A stretch of DNA of 64,000 bases. Origin: Burkholderiaceae bacterium (GTDB lineage: Bacteria; Pseudomonadota; Gammaproteobacteria; Burkholderiales; Burkholderiaceae_C). The notes beneath the pieces are model-generated. The model saw only the letters and a program-made list of their open reading frames with translations, searched no databases and was not told where the DNA came from. Positions 33,075 to 41,912 of this stretch are shown here, piece by piece. Where the stretch lies: positions 62,001 through 126,000 of the forward strand of contig JADMJJ010000004.1 of the NCBI GenBank assembly GCA_018780645.1. The letters are read 5' to 3'. Position 1 is the stretch's first letter. Each line of letters starts with the position of its first letter. The position numbers were made by a program, and so were the translations under genes.

Positions 33075-34408
33075 GCCTCATCGACCACACCCATGACCCG
33101 CTCGCCCGCAGCTGGGTCGCCTCGGCCAACACCGACGGCACCGACTTCCCGATCCAGAACCTGCCGTTCGGGCGTTTCCGCCGCGCCGGTACGGGCGAGG
33201 ACTGGCGCCTCGGCGTGGCCATTGGCGATCAAATACTGGACCTGAAGCTGGCCGTGGGCGCCGGCCCCTGGGATCTGCGCTGGAGCAGCGTTCTGCAGCG
33301 CCTGCTCGAGGTGCTGGCCCTGGGTGATCTGAATGCCTTCATGGCCCTGAGCGCCGCCGAGCGTCGCTCGGTGCGCCACGGCCTGTTCGCCGGCCTGCGC
33401 GAAGGCAGCCTGGGCGAGGCGGCGCTGCAGCCCTGCCTGGTGCCCCAGGCCGCGGCGGAGATGAGTCTGCCCTGCTTCATTGGCGACTACACCGACTTCT
33501 ACACCGGCATCCACCACGCCACCACGGTGGGCAAGCTGTTCCGGCCCGACAACCCGCTGCTGCCCAACTACAAATGGGTGCCCATCGGCTACCACGGCCG
33601 GGTCTCGTCGATCGGCGTCAGCGGCTCGACCGTGCGCCGCCCGCTGGGTCAGCTGAAGGCGCCGGACAGCGAGGTGCCAGTTCTTGCGCCCTGCAAGCGG
33701 CTGGACTATGAGCTGGAGCTGGCCGCCTTCGTGGCTGGCGGCAACGCGCTGGGCGAACCGATCTCCATGGCCAAGGCCGACGATCATCTGTTCGGTGTGA
33801 CCCTGCTCAACGACTGGTCGGCGCGCGACATCCAGGCCTGGGAATACCAGCCGCTGGGCCCCTTCCTGGCGAAGAACTTCGGCAGCACGATCTCGCCCTG
33901 GATCGTCACGATGGACGCGCTGGAGCCCTTCCGCGTGCCCTTTGCCCACCCCGAGGGCGACCCGCAGCCGCTGCCGTACATCGACTCGGCCAAGAATCGC
34001 AGCGAGGGCGGCTACGACATCGAACTGGAGGTCTGGCTGCAGACCGCAGCTATGCATGAGAAGGGCGAGCCCGCCACGCGCCTGATGCGCTCCAACTTCA
34101 AGCATGCCTACTGGACGCTGGCGCAGATGCTGACCCACCACGCCAGCAATGGCTGCAATCTGCAGCCGGGCGACCTGATGGGCACCGGCACGCAGTCAGG
34201 CCCCGAGGCGGGCGAGGGCGGTTCGATGCTGGAGCTGAGCCAGGGGGGCAAGCAGGCCATGACCCTGCCCAATGGCGAGCAACGCACCTTCCTGCTCGAC
34301 GGCGACACGGTGATACTGCGTGCCCATACGGCCAGGCCCGGGACGCGGCGCATAGGCTTCGGCGACTGCGCGGCGACTGTCACGCCGGCGCCGTCAAGCA
34401 TTTCATAA
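33071..34408 (+). CDS. hmgB: fumarylacetoacetase
   Basis: 445 residues from a GTG at 33071 that overlaps the hmgA stop and has AAGGAAGAC before it. Key blocks are GDYTDFYTGIHHATTVGKLF (metal Asp and catalytic His), YELELAAF (Glu pair), LLNDWSARDIQAWEYQPLGP (Asp) and TGTQSGPE. It cleaves fumarylacetoacetate to fumarate and acetoacetate, the last step of homogentisate catabolism. Two-domain length matches the eukaryote-like full-size family. A strong terminator stands about 30 bp after the stop, ending the operon. Confidence 0.96.
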   Translation: MSLIDHTHDPLARSWVASANTDGTDFPIQNLPFGRFRRAGTGEDWRLGVAIGDQILDLKLAVGAGPWDLRWSSVLQRLLEVLALGDLNAFMALSAAERRSVRHGLFAGLREGSLGEAALQPCLVPQAAAEMSLPCFIGDYTDFYTGIHHATTVGKLFRPDNPLLPNYKWVPIGYHGRVSSIGVSGSTVRRPLGQLKAPDSEVPVLAPCKRLDYELELAAFVAGGNALGEPISMAKADDHLFGVTLLNDWSARDIQAWEYQPLGPFLAKNFGSTISPWIVTMDALEPFRVPFAHPEGDPQPLPYIDSAKNRSEGGYDIELEVWLQTAAMHEKGEPATRLMRSNFKHAYWTLAQMLTHHASNGCNLQPGDLMGTGTQSGPEAGEGGSMLELSQGGKQAMTLPNGEQRTFLLDGDTVILRAHTARPGTRRIGFGDCAATVTPAPSSIS

Positions 34409-34439
34409 CGCTGTAACACCACTGGCTAGAATCCCCTCA

Positions 34440-34467
34440 CCACCTCCGCATAACGGAGGTGGTTTTT
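34440..34467 (+). terminator. Rho-independent terminator after the homogentisate operon
   Basis: A perfect 9-bp stem CCACCTCCG/CGGAGGTGG with a 5-nt loop (CATAA) is followed by five T. It lies 31 bp after the fumarylacetoacetase stop. Confidence 0.9.
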
Positions 34468-34519
34468 CATTTGAGCTGCACACCTTCGAAGCAGCCAAAC
34501 CAAACAGAGAGGGATACCC

Positions 34520-35020
34520 ATGAAAAAGATCATCGTTCTGGCGCTCGCCGCCGCCTGCGCCGCGCCGGTGCTGGCCGCTGACTTCTATGTCGGCGCCGAT
34601 GTCGGCCGCAACCGTTTCGACGACGAGGGCCTGAAGCTGAACAAGACCGGCCTCAGCGTCTTTGGCGGCTATGTCATCAGCAACAACATCGCCATCGAGG
34701 CCGGCTACCGCCGCCTTGTCGACGGCACGGCCACCTTCGGCGCCACCAAGGTGGACATCGATGCCCACGCCTTGCAGCTGTCGGGTGTGTTCTCGGTGCC
34801 CGTGGCCACCGACCTGAGCCTGTTCGGCCGTCTGGGCATCAACAACATCAAGATCAAGGTGTCCTCGAATGCCGCCCGTGCCAGCGACAACGAGACCAAG
34901 GCCCTGTTCGGCGTTGGTGCGCGCTACGCCGTGTCGCCCCAGGTGGGCCTGCGCGTCGAGTTCCAGAAGCCCGCCAGCGACTTCAGCGTGATCTCGGCCG
35001 GCATCGACATCCGCTTCTGA
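34520..35020 (+). CDS. small outer-membrane beta-barrel protein
   Basis: 166 residues with a clear signal peptide (MKKIIVLALAAACAAPVLAA). The mature 146 residues are alternating amphipathic strands such as FYVGADVGRNRF, GLSVFGGYVISNNIAIEAGY, LSLFGRLGINNIKIKV and FGVGARYAVSPQVGLRVEF, ending in FSVISAGIDIRF with the terminal Phe used for barrel insertion. An eight-strand OmpA/OmpX-type barrel is likely. AGAGAGGGA precedes the ATG. It stands alone between two terminators. Confidence 0.88.
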   Translation: MKKIIVLALAAACAAPVLAADFYVGADVGRNRFDDEGLKLNKTGLSVFGGYVISNNIAIEAGYRRLVDGTATFGATKVDIDAHALQLSGVFSVPVATDLSLFGRLGINNIKIKVSSNAARASDNETKALFGVGARYAVSPQVGLRVEFQKPASDFSVISAGIDIRF

Positions 35021-35047
35021 TCGCTCACAAGCATCGTCTCGACCAAG

Positions 35048-35081
35048 GGGCTGTCTGCGCAAGCAGGCAGCCCTTTTTTTT
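35048..35081 (+). terminator. Rho-independent terminator after the outer-membrane protein gene
   Basis: An 11-bp stem GGGCTGTCTGC/GCAGGCAGCCC closed by a GCAA tetraloop is followed by eight T. Confidence 0.95.
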
Positions 35082-35161
35082 GCGGTCAACCCTGATCGCC
35101 AAGGGGCCGCCGCGGCCCTAAGATGCGGGCCAAACCATCCACAACGATTGGAGACTTGGCC

Positions 35162-36193
35162 ATGAGATCCCTTGTGCTGAAGACCGGACTGGCTGTTGCG
35201 GCCGCGCTGTGCGCACTGGCCGCCGGCGCCCAGGAAGTGACCTTGAAGGTGCACCATTTCTGGCCCCCGGGCGCGATGCCGCCGACCAAGATCCTGATGC
35301 CCTTCTGCGACAAGATCGCCGCCGAGTCCAGCAACCGGATGAAGTGCCAGGTCTTCCCGGCCATGCAACTGGGCGGCACGCCGGCGCAGCTGATCGACCA
35401 GGTCAAGGACGGCGTGGTCGATATTGCCTTCACGCTGCCGGGCTACACGGCCGGGCGCTTCCCCATCATGGAGGTGTTCGAGCTGCCCTTCATGAACAAT
35501 TCGGCCGAGGCCGGCGCCCGCGCCGCCTGGGACTTCTACGGCAAATACGCCGGCAAGGAGTTCCCCGGTATCAAGCCGCTGATGTTCAGCATCCATGACG
35601 AAGGCTATCTGCACACCCGTGAGAAGCAGATCAAGTCAATGGCCGACCTGAAGGGCATGAAGCTGCGTGCCCCGACCCGCCAGACGAACAAGCTGATGGC
35701 TTCGCTGGGCGCCACGCCGGTGGGCATGCCGCTGCCGGCGGTGGCCGATGCGGTGAGCAAGGGCACGATCGACGGCTTTGCCCTGCCCTGGGAGGTGATC
35801 CCCTCGGTCAAGCTGCACGAGATGGTCAAGTTCCATACCGAGACCGATGCCTCGCGGCCGGCCCTGTATAGCGCCGTCTTCATCCTGGCCATGAACCAGG
35901 CCCGCTATGACGGCCTGCCGGCCGACCTGAAGGCCATCATCGACCGCAACTCGGGCGCCGGCCTGTCGCAGAACGCCGGCAAGATCTGGGACGAAAGCCA
36001 GGCCGTGGGCCGCAAGCCGGCGGTGGACCGTGGCAATACCTTCTACACGGTGCCCGCGGCCGAGGTGGACCTGTGGATCAAGGCCAGCCAGCCGCTCTAT
36101 GTCGACTGGGTGGCCGACATGGACAAGCGCGGCCTTCCCGGCAAGCAGATGCTGCAGGACGCGCAGGCCCTGCTGGCTAAATACAAGAAGTGA
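35162..36193 (+). CDS. TRAP transporter solute-binding protein (DctP family)
   Basis: 343 residues from ATG 35162, with TTGGAGACTT before it. Signal peptide LVLKTGLAVAAALCALAAGA, then the DctP fold: VHHFWPPGAMPPTKILMPFC, QVFPAMQLGGTPAQLIDQVK, DGVVDIAFTLPGYTAGRFP and KGMKLRAPTRQTNKLMASLG, which contains the arginine that normally clamps a carboxylate. It feeds the following DctQ and DctM membrane subunits. Overlapping starts and stops tie all three genes together. The substrate is an organic acid; its identity is unknown, though the nearby aromatic pathway genes make an aromatic acid plausible. Confidence 0.93.
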   Translation: MRSLVLKTGLAVAAALCALAAGAQEVTLKVHHFWPPGAMPPTKILMPFCDKIAAESSNRMKCQVFPAMQLGGTPAQLIDQVKDGVVDIAFTLPGYTAGRFPIMEVFELPFMNNSAEAGARAAWDFYGKYAGKEFPGIKPLMFSIHDEGYLHTREKQIKSMADLKGMKLRAPTRQTNKLMASLGATPVGMPLPAVADAVSKGTIDGFALPWEVIPSVKLHEMVKFHTETDASRPALYSAVFILAMNQARYDGLPADLKAIIDRNSGAGLSQNAGKIWDESQAVGRKPAVDRGNTFYTVPAAEVDLWIKASQPLYVDWVADMDKRGLPGKQMLQDAQALLAKYKK

Positions 36194-36669
36194 CGATGCC
36201 GCAGTGGCTGCGGCACTTTGCCTATGGCTGCGCCATGCTCGGCTGTGCGGTGGCCTGCCTGGTGGCGCTGCTGACGGTGGTCAGCATCATCGGTCGCAGC
36301 CTGTGGTCCTGGCCCATCCCAGGCGATGTCGAACTGACGCAGTTCGGCATCGCCCTGTGCATTGCCCTGTGCCTGCCCTGGTGCCAGTTGCAGCGCGGCA
36401 ACATCATTGTCGACTTCTTCACCCAGCGCTCGGGCCCGAGCACCAAGCGCTGGCTTGACGGCTTCGGCAGCCTGCTGCTGGCCGTGATGGTGGGACTGCT
36501 GGCCTGGCGCAGCGCCGCGGGCGCACTGGCCGTCGGCGAGGCGAACGAGACGACGATGATCCTGGGCCTGCCGATGTGGGTCAGCTATGCCGCCCTGGCG
36601 CCAGGTCTTGCCCTCACTTCGGTGATTGCGCTGCTGCAGGTGTTCACCGGGGTCGAGGTGCGCGAGTGA
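36190..36669 (+). CDS. TRAP transporter small membrane subunit (DctQ)
   Basis: 159 residues with four membrane helices (about 14-36, 48-68, 87-107, 128-150). Conserved features are IGRSLWSWPIPGDVELTQFG near helix 2 and CLPWCQLQRGNIIVDFFTQ. It links the binding protein to the large permease. The GTG at 36190 overlaps the dctP stop; an ATG two codons later is an equally possible start. It overlaps dctM. Confidence 0.92.
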   Translation: MTMPQWLRHFAYGCAMLGCAVACLVALLTVVSIIGRSLWSWPIPGDVELTQFGIALCIALCLPWCQLQRGNIIVDFFTQRSGPSTKRWLDGFGSLLLAVMVGLLAWRSAAGALAVGEANETTMILGLPMWVSYAALAPGLALTSVIALLQVFTGVEVRE

Positions 36670-37982
36670 GCAGTACGGGCTTGTGGATCTTCGGTGCGAT
36701 GCTGGCCTTGATGGCGCTGCGCGTGCCCATCGCCGCGGCGATGTTCATTCCCGGTGCCATCGGCTATGCCTTGATGACCAGCGATATGGCCCTGCTGAAT
36801 CTGCTCAAGGGCTCGTCGGTGGCGCGGCTGTCGGTCTACGACCTGTCGGTGATCCCGCTGTTTCTGCTGATGGGCCAGTTCGCCACCCAGGGCGGTCTGA
36901 GCCGGGCGCTGTTCAAGGCGGCGGCGGCCTTTGTCGGCCATGTACGCGGGGGGCTGGCGATGGCGGCCATCATGGCCTCTGCGGCCTTCGGCGCCGTCTG
37001 CGGCTCCTCGGTGGCGACCTGCGCCACCATCACCCAGGTGGCCTATGGCGAGATGAAGCGGGGTGGCTACCACGGGCGCCTGTCCACCGCCGTGCTGGCC
37101 ACCGGCGGCACCCTGGGCATCCTGATTCCGCCCTCGGTGCCCCTGGTCGTCTATGCCATCCTGACCGAGCAGAACATCGCCAGGCTGTTCGCCGCGGCCA
37201 TGGTGCCGGGCTTGATCGCCACGGTCGGCTACCTGATCGTGATCGCGGTCTACTGCCGGGTGCGCCCGGAGCTGGCCCAGCCCAGCGTGCGCGAGAGCTG
37301 GCCGGCCCGCTGGCGCGCGCTGCTGGGCGTCTGGCCGATGGTGACGATCTTCATCATCGTCTTCGGCGGCATCTACGGCGGCGTGTTTTCGCCGACCGAG
37401 GGGGCCGCGGTGGGGGCAATCGCCACCTTCCTGACCGGCCGCTTCAGCGGCGAGCTCGATGGGCCCGGCATACGCCGCAGCTTTGTCGGCACGGCCGAGA
37501 CCTCGGCGATGGTGTTCATGATCTTTCTCGGCGCCGACATGATGAACTCGGCCCTTGCCATCACCCAGATGCCGGCCCAGCTGGCCGATTGGGTGGGACA
37601 CCTGCAGATCCATCCGCTGCTGATTGTTGCCGGCATCCTGGCCTTCTATGTGCTGCTGGGCTGCGTGATGGACGAGCTGTCGATGCTGCTGCTGACCATA
37701 CCGGTGATCTTCCCGACGGTGATGAGCTTGGACCTGTGGGGCCTGTCGCAGGAGCACAAGGCGATCTGGTTTGGCGTTCTGGTGCTGATGACCGTGGGCA
37801 TAGGCATGCTGGCGCCGCCGGTGGGGCTCAACGTCTATGTCGTCAACGGCATGGCCCGCGATGTGCCGATGAAAGAAACCTACAAGGGCGTGTTGCCCTT
37901 TCTGGTCTCGGATGTGCTGCGCCTGATCCTGCTGCTGTTTTTTCCGGGCATCACCTTGGCCCTGGTCAAGATGATCAGCTAG
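36666..37982 (+). CDS. TRAP transporter large permease (DctM)
   Basis: 438 residues from a GTG at 36666 that overlaps the dctQ stop. About twelve membrane helices. DctM markers include LFLLMGQFATQGGLSRALF, GSSVATCATITQVAYGEMKR, LGILIPPSVPLVVYAILTEQ and a second-half MLAPPVGLNVYVVNG. It is the sodium-coupled transport channel of the TRAP system in the inner membrane. No ribosome site stands before the GTG, consistent with translational coupling. Confidence 0.94.
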   Translation: MSSTGLWIFGAMLALMALRVPIAAAMFIPGAIGYALMTSDMALLNLLKGSSVARLSVYDLSVIPLFLLMGQFATQGGLSRALFKAAAAFVGHVRGGLAMAAIMASAAFGAVCGSSVATCATITQVAYGEMKRGGYHGRLSTAVLATGGTLGILIPPSVPLVVYAILTEQNIARLFAAAMVPGLIATVGYLIVIAVYCRVRPELAQPSVRESWPARWRALLGVWPMVTIFIIVFGGIYGGVFSPTEGAAVGAIATFLTGRFSGELDGPGIRRSFVGTAETSAMVFMIFLGADMMNSALAITQMPAQLADWVGHLQIHPLLIVAGILAFYVLLGCVMDELSMLLLTIPVIFPTVMSLDLWGLSQEHKAIWFGVLVLMTVGIGMLAPPVGLNVYVVNGMARDVPMKETYKGVLPFLVSDVLRLILLLFFPGITLALVKMIS

Positions 37983-38036
37983 GTTTCAACAAGCTGTCAT
38001 TTGCGGCCGCTAGGCTGGCGCATTTGGACGGATGCC

Positions 38037-38840
38037 ATGACCGAATCCAGCACCGTGGTTCTTGCCGAAGCCCTGGCGCAGGTGGTGGAGGCCGGCATCG
38101 ACGTCGGGCGCCGGCACCAGTTCTTCGTCTGGTCGCAGGGACGCATGCAGCAGTTGCTGCCGCACAAGCTGCTGGTCTGCGGCAGTTACGACCGCAGCCG
38201 CAAGGCCCTGAGCTTCGAGGTGTTCAACAGCATTGCGCTGCCGGAAGCGCTGATGGCCGAGCTGCTGGATGGCCAAAGTCCGCTGATGCGCCTGCTGGCC
38301 GGTCTGTGGCTGAGCGGGCCGGGCCGGATCGGCCGGGCGCTGTCCCTGGCCCTGCCGCTGTCGGGCGAACCGGCGCTGCTGGAGCTGAATCCGCAATGGG
38401 CCGGTGCGGGCATCACCGAGCTGCTGGTGCACGGGGTTTCGCGGCCGCAACGGCCGGATGAGCTCGAAAGCCTGTTCCTGCTCGCCTCGCCAGGTCTTCC
38501 CGAAGGTACGGGCCAGCGCCGTCGGGCCCTGGACCAGCTGCTGCCCCATCTGCACCGGAGCTGGTTGCGCGTGCAGGCGGTGGAGCACGAGCTGGGTGCG
38601 CGGCCTGCCATTGCACCGCCTGCAGGCGCAACGCCCCTGATCACCGAGCGCGAGCGCCAGATCCTCGGTGGTGTGCGCCGGGGCCTGAGCAATCAGCAAA
38701 TCGGCGAGCAATTGAACATCAGCCCTTACACGGTGAAGAACCATGTGCAGAAGATCCTGCGCAAGCTGGGTGCCACCAACCGCGCGCAGGCACTGGCCTG
38801 CGCGATGAACCAGAATCTGCTCGAGGGGTTGCCGGCCTGA
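38037..38840 (+). CDS. EpsA-like LuxR-type transcriptional regulator (PEP-CTERM associated)
   Basis: 267 residues from ATG 38037. The N-terminal 180 residues resemble the EpsA regulators linked to exosortase/PEP-CTERM exopolysaccharide loci: VVEAGIDVGRRHQFFVWSQG, then LLPHKLLVCGSYD. The C-terminal LuxR helix-turn-helix reads TERERQILGGVRRGLSNQQI followed by LNISPYTVKNHVQKILRKLG. No receiver domain is present. The adjacent convergent gene encodes a PEP-CTERM protein, which supports the assignment. It may regulate polysaccharide or PEP-CTERM genes elsewhere, since no exosortase is in the window. Confidence 0.82.
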   Translation: MTESSTVVLAEALAQVVEAGIDVGRRHQFFVWSQGRMQQLLPHKLLVCGSYDRSRKALSFEVFNSIALPEALMAELLDGQSPLMRLLAGLWLSGPGRIGRALSLALPLSGEPALLELNPQWAGAGITELLVHGVSRPQRPDELESLFLLASPGLPEGTGQRRRALDQLLPHLHRSWLRVQAVEHELGARPAIAPPAGATPLITERERQILGGVRRGLSNQQIGEQLNISPYTVKNHVQKILRKLGATNRAQALACAMNQNLLEGLPA

Positions 38841-38864
38841 TATGCAGGCATCCCCTGCTTCGGT

Positions 38865-39503
38865 TCAGCCCTGCGACTGAGGGCGACGCTTGGCCGCCGC
38901 ACCGACCAGGCCGAGGCCGGCCAGTAGCAGTGCATAGGTCTGCGGTTCCGGCACGGCGCTGACGGTGACGTTGTCTACCACCACTCCCAGACCCTTGAAC
39001 GAGATCGAGCGGATGTCCGCGTTTGCACGGGTGATGCCCAGGAACACGCCTTCGTCGTAGCCGTTGATGTCGGTGGCTACGGTGACGGTGTGGGTTTCGA
39101 TGATCTGGTTGTTGTCGCCATAGACCGAGATCACCAGGCCCAGCGGCAGGGCCGACAGCGCGTAGTGGTTGACGAAGGCACCGGCACCAGACGACAGCTG
39201 GCCGAAGGTGAAGCGCAGCTCGCCCACATTGGCGCCAGCGGCGAAGTGGTTGCCGAAACCGCCCCACAGGCCGTTCTCGCCCAGGTCGCGGTTGTTGGCG
39301 CCGAGCTCCGAGCCGGCGTCGCCGGTGAAGGTCACGCCGGGGGCCACCAGTTCGGGGCCGGTGGTCAGCAGGCCGTCGAAGCCTTCGAAGTCGGCGGTGA
39401 TGGTGGGCAGCCCGATCTGGTTGACGTCGGTCACCAGCAGGGCGTGGGCCGGCAGCAGGGCGGTCGAGGCCAGGCCGAGGGCAGCGATGAAGTATTTGTT
39501 CAT
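38865..39503 (-). CDS. PEP-CTERM sorted exported protein
   Basis: 212 residues from ATG 39503 with AGGAGTCC upstream. Signal peptide YFIAALGLASTALLPAHA. The C terminus is a textbook PEP-CTERM sorting tag: VPEPQTYALLLAGLGLVGAA then KRRPQSQ, that is a VPEP motif, a membrane helix and a basic tail, the substrate of exosortase. The middle resembles a carbohydrate-binding-like beta sandwich (TADFEGFDGLLTTGPELVAP, SFKGLGVVVDNVTVSA), common in this class. Likely surface- or matrix-bound. It converges with the EpsA-like gene, with only 24 bp between stops. Confidence 0.93.
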   Translation of the reverse strand: MNKYFIAALGLASTALLPAHALLVTDVNQIGLPTITADFEGFDGLLTTGPELVAPGVTFTGDAGSELGANNRDLGENGLWGGFGNHFAAGANVGELRFTFGQLSSGAGAFVNHYALSALPLGLVISVYGDNNQIIETHTVTVATDINGYDEGVFLGITRANADIRSISFKGLGVVVDNVTVSAVPEPQTYALLLAGLGLVGAAAKRRPQSQG

Positions 39504-39542
39504 GAGTGAGGACTCCTGAGTTGCAGTGGATGTTTGCTGTGG

Positions 39543-39570
39543 GCAGGAGCCGCGTTGCGGCGGCCCCTGC
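39543..39570 (-). promoter_or_regulatory. hairpin between the phoX-like and PEP-CTERM genes
   Basis: An 11-bp stem (GCAGGGGCCGC/GCGGCTCCTGC on the minus strand, one G-T wobble) with a 6-nt loop lies in the 77-bp gap. No T-run follows, so it is not a standard terminator; it could stabilise the upstream message or separate expression of the two genes. Confidence 0.4.
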
Positions 39571-39580
39571 GGGTCACCGG

Positions 39581-41776
39581 TCAGCTGCCGATGATGCCGC
39601 CGTCGTCCTTGGTGATGACGACCACGGACGAGCGCGGGCGGCCGAAGGGGAGCGAGGTCAGGCCGTCGGACTCGACACCCCATTGGTTGGCCGGCCAGCG
39701 CGAGGTCAGTTCCGGGTTGGCCGGCGTGGCGGTTTCGCCGGGGTGTTGAACACCGACCCACAGCGTCTTGCCGTCCGGGCTCATGGCAATGCCGGTGACC
39801 TCGCAGCCATTCGGCGAGGTCATGAAGCGACGCGACAAGCCGGTGTTCGGGTCGGCGCAGACCATGCAGTTGGAGCCGATGTTCTTCCAGTCGCCGGAGG
39901 CATCGCCGATCTGGTCGGTCTGCACCCACAGGCGGCCGAAGTGGTCGAACCACAGGCCGTCCGGCGCACCGAAGTCGGCGCTGCCGAAGGGGTCGGCGAC
40001 GATATTGCCCTTGTAGTTGTTGGTCGGTTTGGCGGCCTTGGTGGTCTTGGTGTCGCCGGCTTGCAGGAACAGGTTCCAGGCGAAGCTGGTGGCCAGCACC
40101 GTGTCGCCGTCTTCCTGCCAGCGAATGATGTGGCCGTAGATATTGTCTTCACGCGGGTTGGCGGCATCGACCGGGGGGCGTGCCGCGCCGGCCGTGGTGG
40201 AACCATCGGCCTTGTTGACCGACGGGGTGTTGGTGCCGCGGCGGTTGTTGTTGGTCAGCGTGCAGTAGATCTCGATCTGCTTGAAACCACCGATGCGCGG
40301 ACGTGCGCCGGTCCACTCCGGGCGGTCCATCATGGTGGCGCCCACGGCGTCGGCGGCCATGCGCGTCTTGATCAGGATCTTGGCCAGCACTTCGGCGTCG
40401 TCGGCACCGGCGAAGTTGGCGTTGTCACGCAGCGCCTTGCCGTCGACACCGACGGTGCCCGGCAGCAGGGCGACCCACTGACCGGTCATGTCGGCGCTGA
40501 ACTTGGCGGCATACAGGGTGCCGCTGTCCAGCAGTTCGCGGTTGGCGGCGCGGTTGTTCGGGTTGTACTTGCCGGCGCTGACGAATTTGTAGATGTACTC
40601 GTTGCGCTCGTCGTCGCCCATGTACAGGGCCAGATGGCCGCTGGCATCGACCACGTACTGCGCGCTTTCGTGCTTGATGCGGCCCAGTGCGGTGCGCTTG
40701 ACCGGCACGCTCTTCGGATCGTAGGGGTCCACCTCGACCACCCAGCCGAACAGATTGGCCTCGTTCGGATTGACTGCCAGATCGAAGCGCGGATCCTGCT
40801 TGTACCAGTCGTAGCCGAAGCCGACGGCGCTGAAGCCATAGCGGTTGAACAGCTTGCCCACTTCGCCCGAAGCGGTGGCGGGCAGCGGGGCGCTGGAGCC
40901 GAAGTTGCCGTTGAAGTTCTCTTCGCAGGTCAGGTAGGTGCCCCAGGGCGTCACGCCGTTGGCACAATTGTTGATCGTGCCGTAGGCGGTAAAGCCATCG
41001 GTCTGCTTGCCCGTGGGGAAGCTGCCGTTGTCGCCGATCAGGTACTCGTTGGCCTTCATCAGCGCATGGCCGGCGGCTGGGCCGGAGACGCGGGTCTTGG
41101 TGTTGGCGGTCAGGCGACGGCCATAGGGCGAGGTCTTGACCACGGCCCATTTGCCATTGCGGCGGCGGGCTTCGAGTACGGACACGCCGTGGGCGGCCTG
41201 CGACTTGCGCACCGCAGCGATGCTGGCACCGGGTATGCCGGCCGGTGTCAGGATTTCTTCTGGCGTGTACTCGTTGTTGATGGCCAGGATGCCACGGTCC
41301 GAGGTCGCCTTACCGTCGGCGCCGGTGAAGGGGAAGTAGGCCATGCCGTCGTTGTGCGCGCCAAATTGCTTGGCCTGCTCGGCGGCGGTGTTGCTGGCAT
41401 CAGGGGCGAAGGCCGCGCCGCCGGGCATGATGGGGTCACCCCAGGCCACGAACAGCTCGGCGCTGTAGCCGGCTGGCACGGTGACCTTGTCGGCGACGGC
41501 CGCAGCGGCGGGGCTGGCCGTGATCGACACGCTGGCCGGCACGCTCTCGAAGCCGATGCCGGGGAAGCCCAGGCTGGCCGGCACCGGCGCGGCCTGGACG
41601 GTGTTGACCAGACCCGACAAGGTCAGGCCGCCGGCAGCGGCCAGGGCGGTGGTGCCCACCGAGCCCTTGACGAAGGTACGGCGGCTGCTGTCGATACGGT
41701 CGATGATGTCGTAGATGGATGCGTTGCCGGACGGATTGATCGTCTCGTCATTGCGGGGGTGCTTGATGCCCTTCAT
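39581..41776 (-). CDS. PhoX-type alkaline phosphatase (DUF839), Tat-exported
   Basis: 731 residues from ATG 41776 (AGGAGCC before it). Residues 49-80 carry a twin-arginine signal, SRRTFVKGSVGTTALAAAGG, so the folded, metal-loaded enzyme is exported by Tat. The body has the PhoX/DUF839 layout: GYSAELFVAWGDPIMPG, FGAHNDGMAYFPF, RGILAINNEYTPEE, TPWGTYLTCEENFNG, GWVVEVDPYDPKSVPVKRTA and DPNTGLSRRFMTSPNGCEVTG. PhoX enzymes use calcium and iron to release phosphate from esters in the periplasm. No Pho box is evident upstream, so phosphate control is unproven. The PEP-CTERM gene lies downstream on the same strand. Confidence 0.9.
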   Translation of the reverse strand: MKGIKHPRNDETINPSGNASIYDIIDRIDSSRRTFVKGSVGTTALAAAGGLTLSGLVNTVQAAPVPASLGFPGIGFESVPASVSITASPAAAAVADKVTVPAGYSAELFVAWGDPIMPGGAAFAPDASNTAAEQAKQFGAHNDGMAYFPFTGADGKATSDRGILAINNEYTPEEILTPAGIPGASIAAVRKSQAAHGVSVLEARRRNGKWAVVKTSPYGRRLTANTKTRVSGPAAGHALMKANEYLIGDNGSFPTGKQTDGFTAYGTINNCANGVTPWGTYLTCEENFNGNFGSSAPLPATASGEVGKLFNRYGFSAVGFGYDWYKQDPRFDLAVNPNEANLFGWVVEVDPYDPKSVPVKRTALGRIKHESAQYVVDASGHLALYMGDDERNEYIYKFVSAGKYNPNNRAANRELLDSGTLYAAKFSADMTGQWVALLPGTVGVDGKALRDNANFAGADDAEVLAKILIKTRMAADAVGATMMDRPEWTGARPRIGGFKQIEIYCTLTNNNRRGTNTPSVNKADGSTTAGAARPPVDAANPREDNIYGHIIRWQEDGDTVLATSFAWNLFLQAGDTKTTKAAKPTNNYKGNIVADPFGSADFGAPDGLWFDHFGRLWVQTDQIGDASGDWKNIGSNCMVCADPNTGLSRRFMTSPNGCEVTGIAMSPDGKTLWVGVQHPGETATPANPELTSRWPANQWGVESDGLTSLPFGRPRSSVVVITKDDGGIIGS

Positions 41777-41912
41777 GCCTGGCTCCTGACTGTTGCGATG
41801 GGTGTTCGGTGGACGGGGCTGCGCAAGGCGCGCAGCCACAGCCTCCGAATCTGACCGGAGCAGGAGTCGCAGGCATGACGTGCCTAGTCCGTTCAGCCCA
41901 TGTGCAGGGCAC

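Noticed and set aside
39506-41854. 782-residue plus-strand open frame opposite the PhoX-type gene
   Set aside because: Opposite a Tat-signal protein with clear family motifs; no start signals and shadow-like composition.
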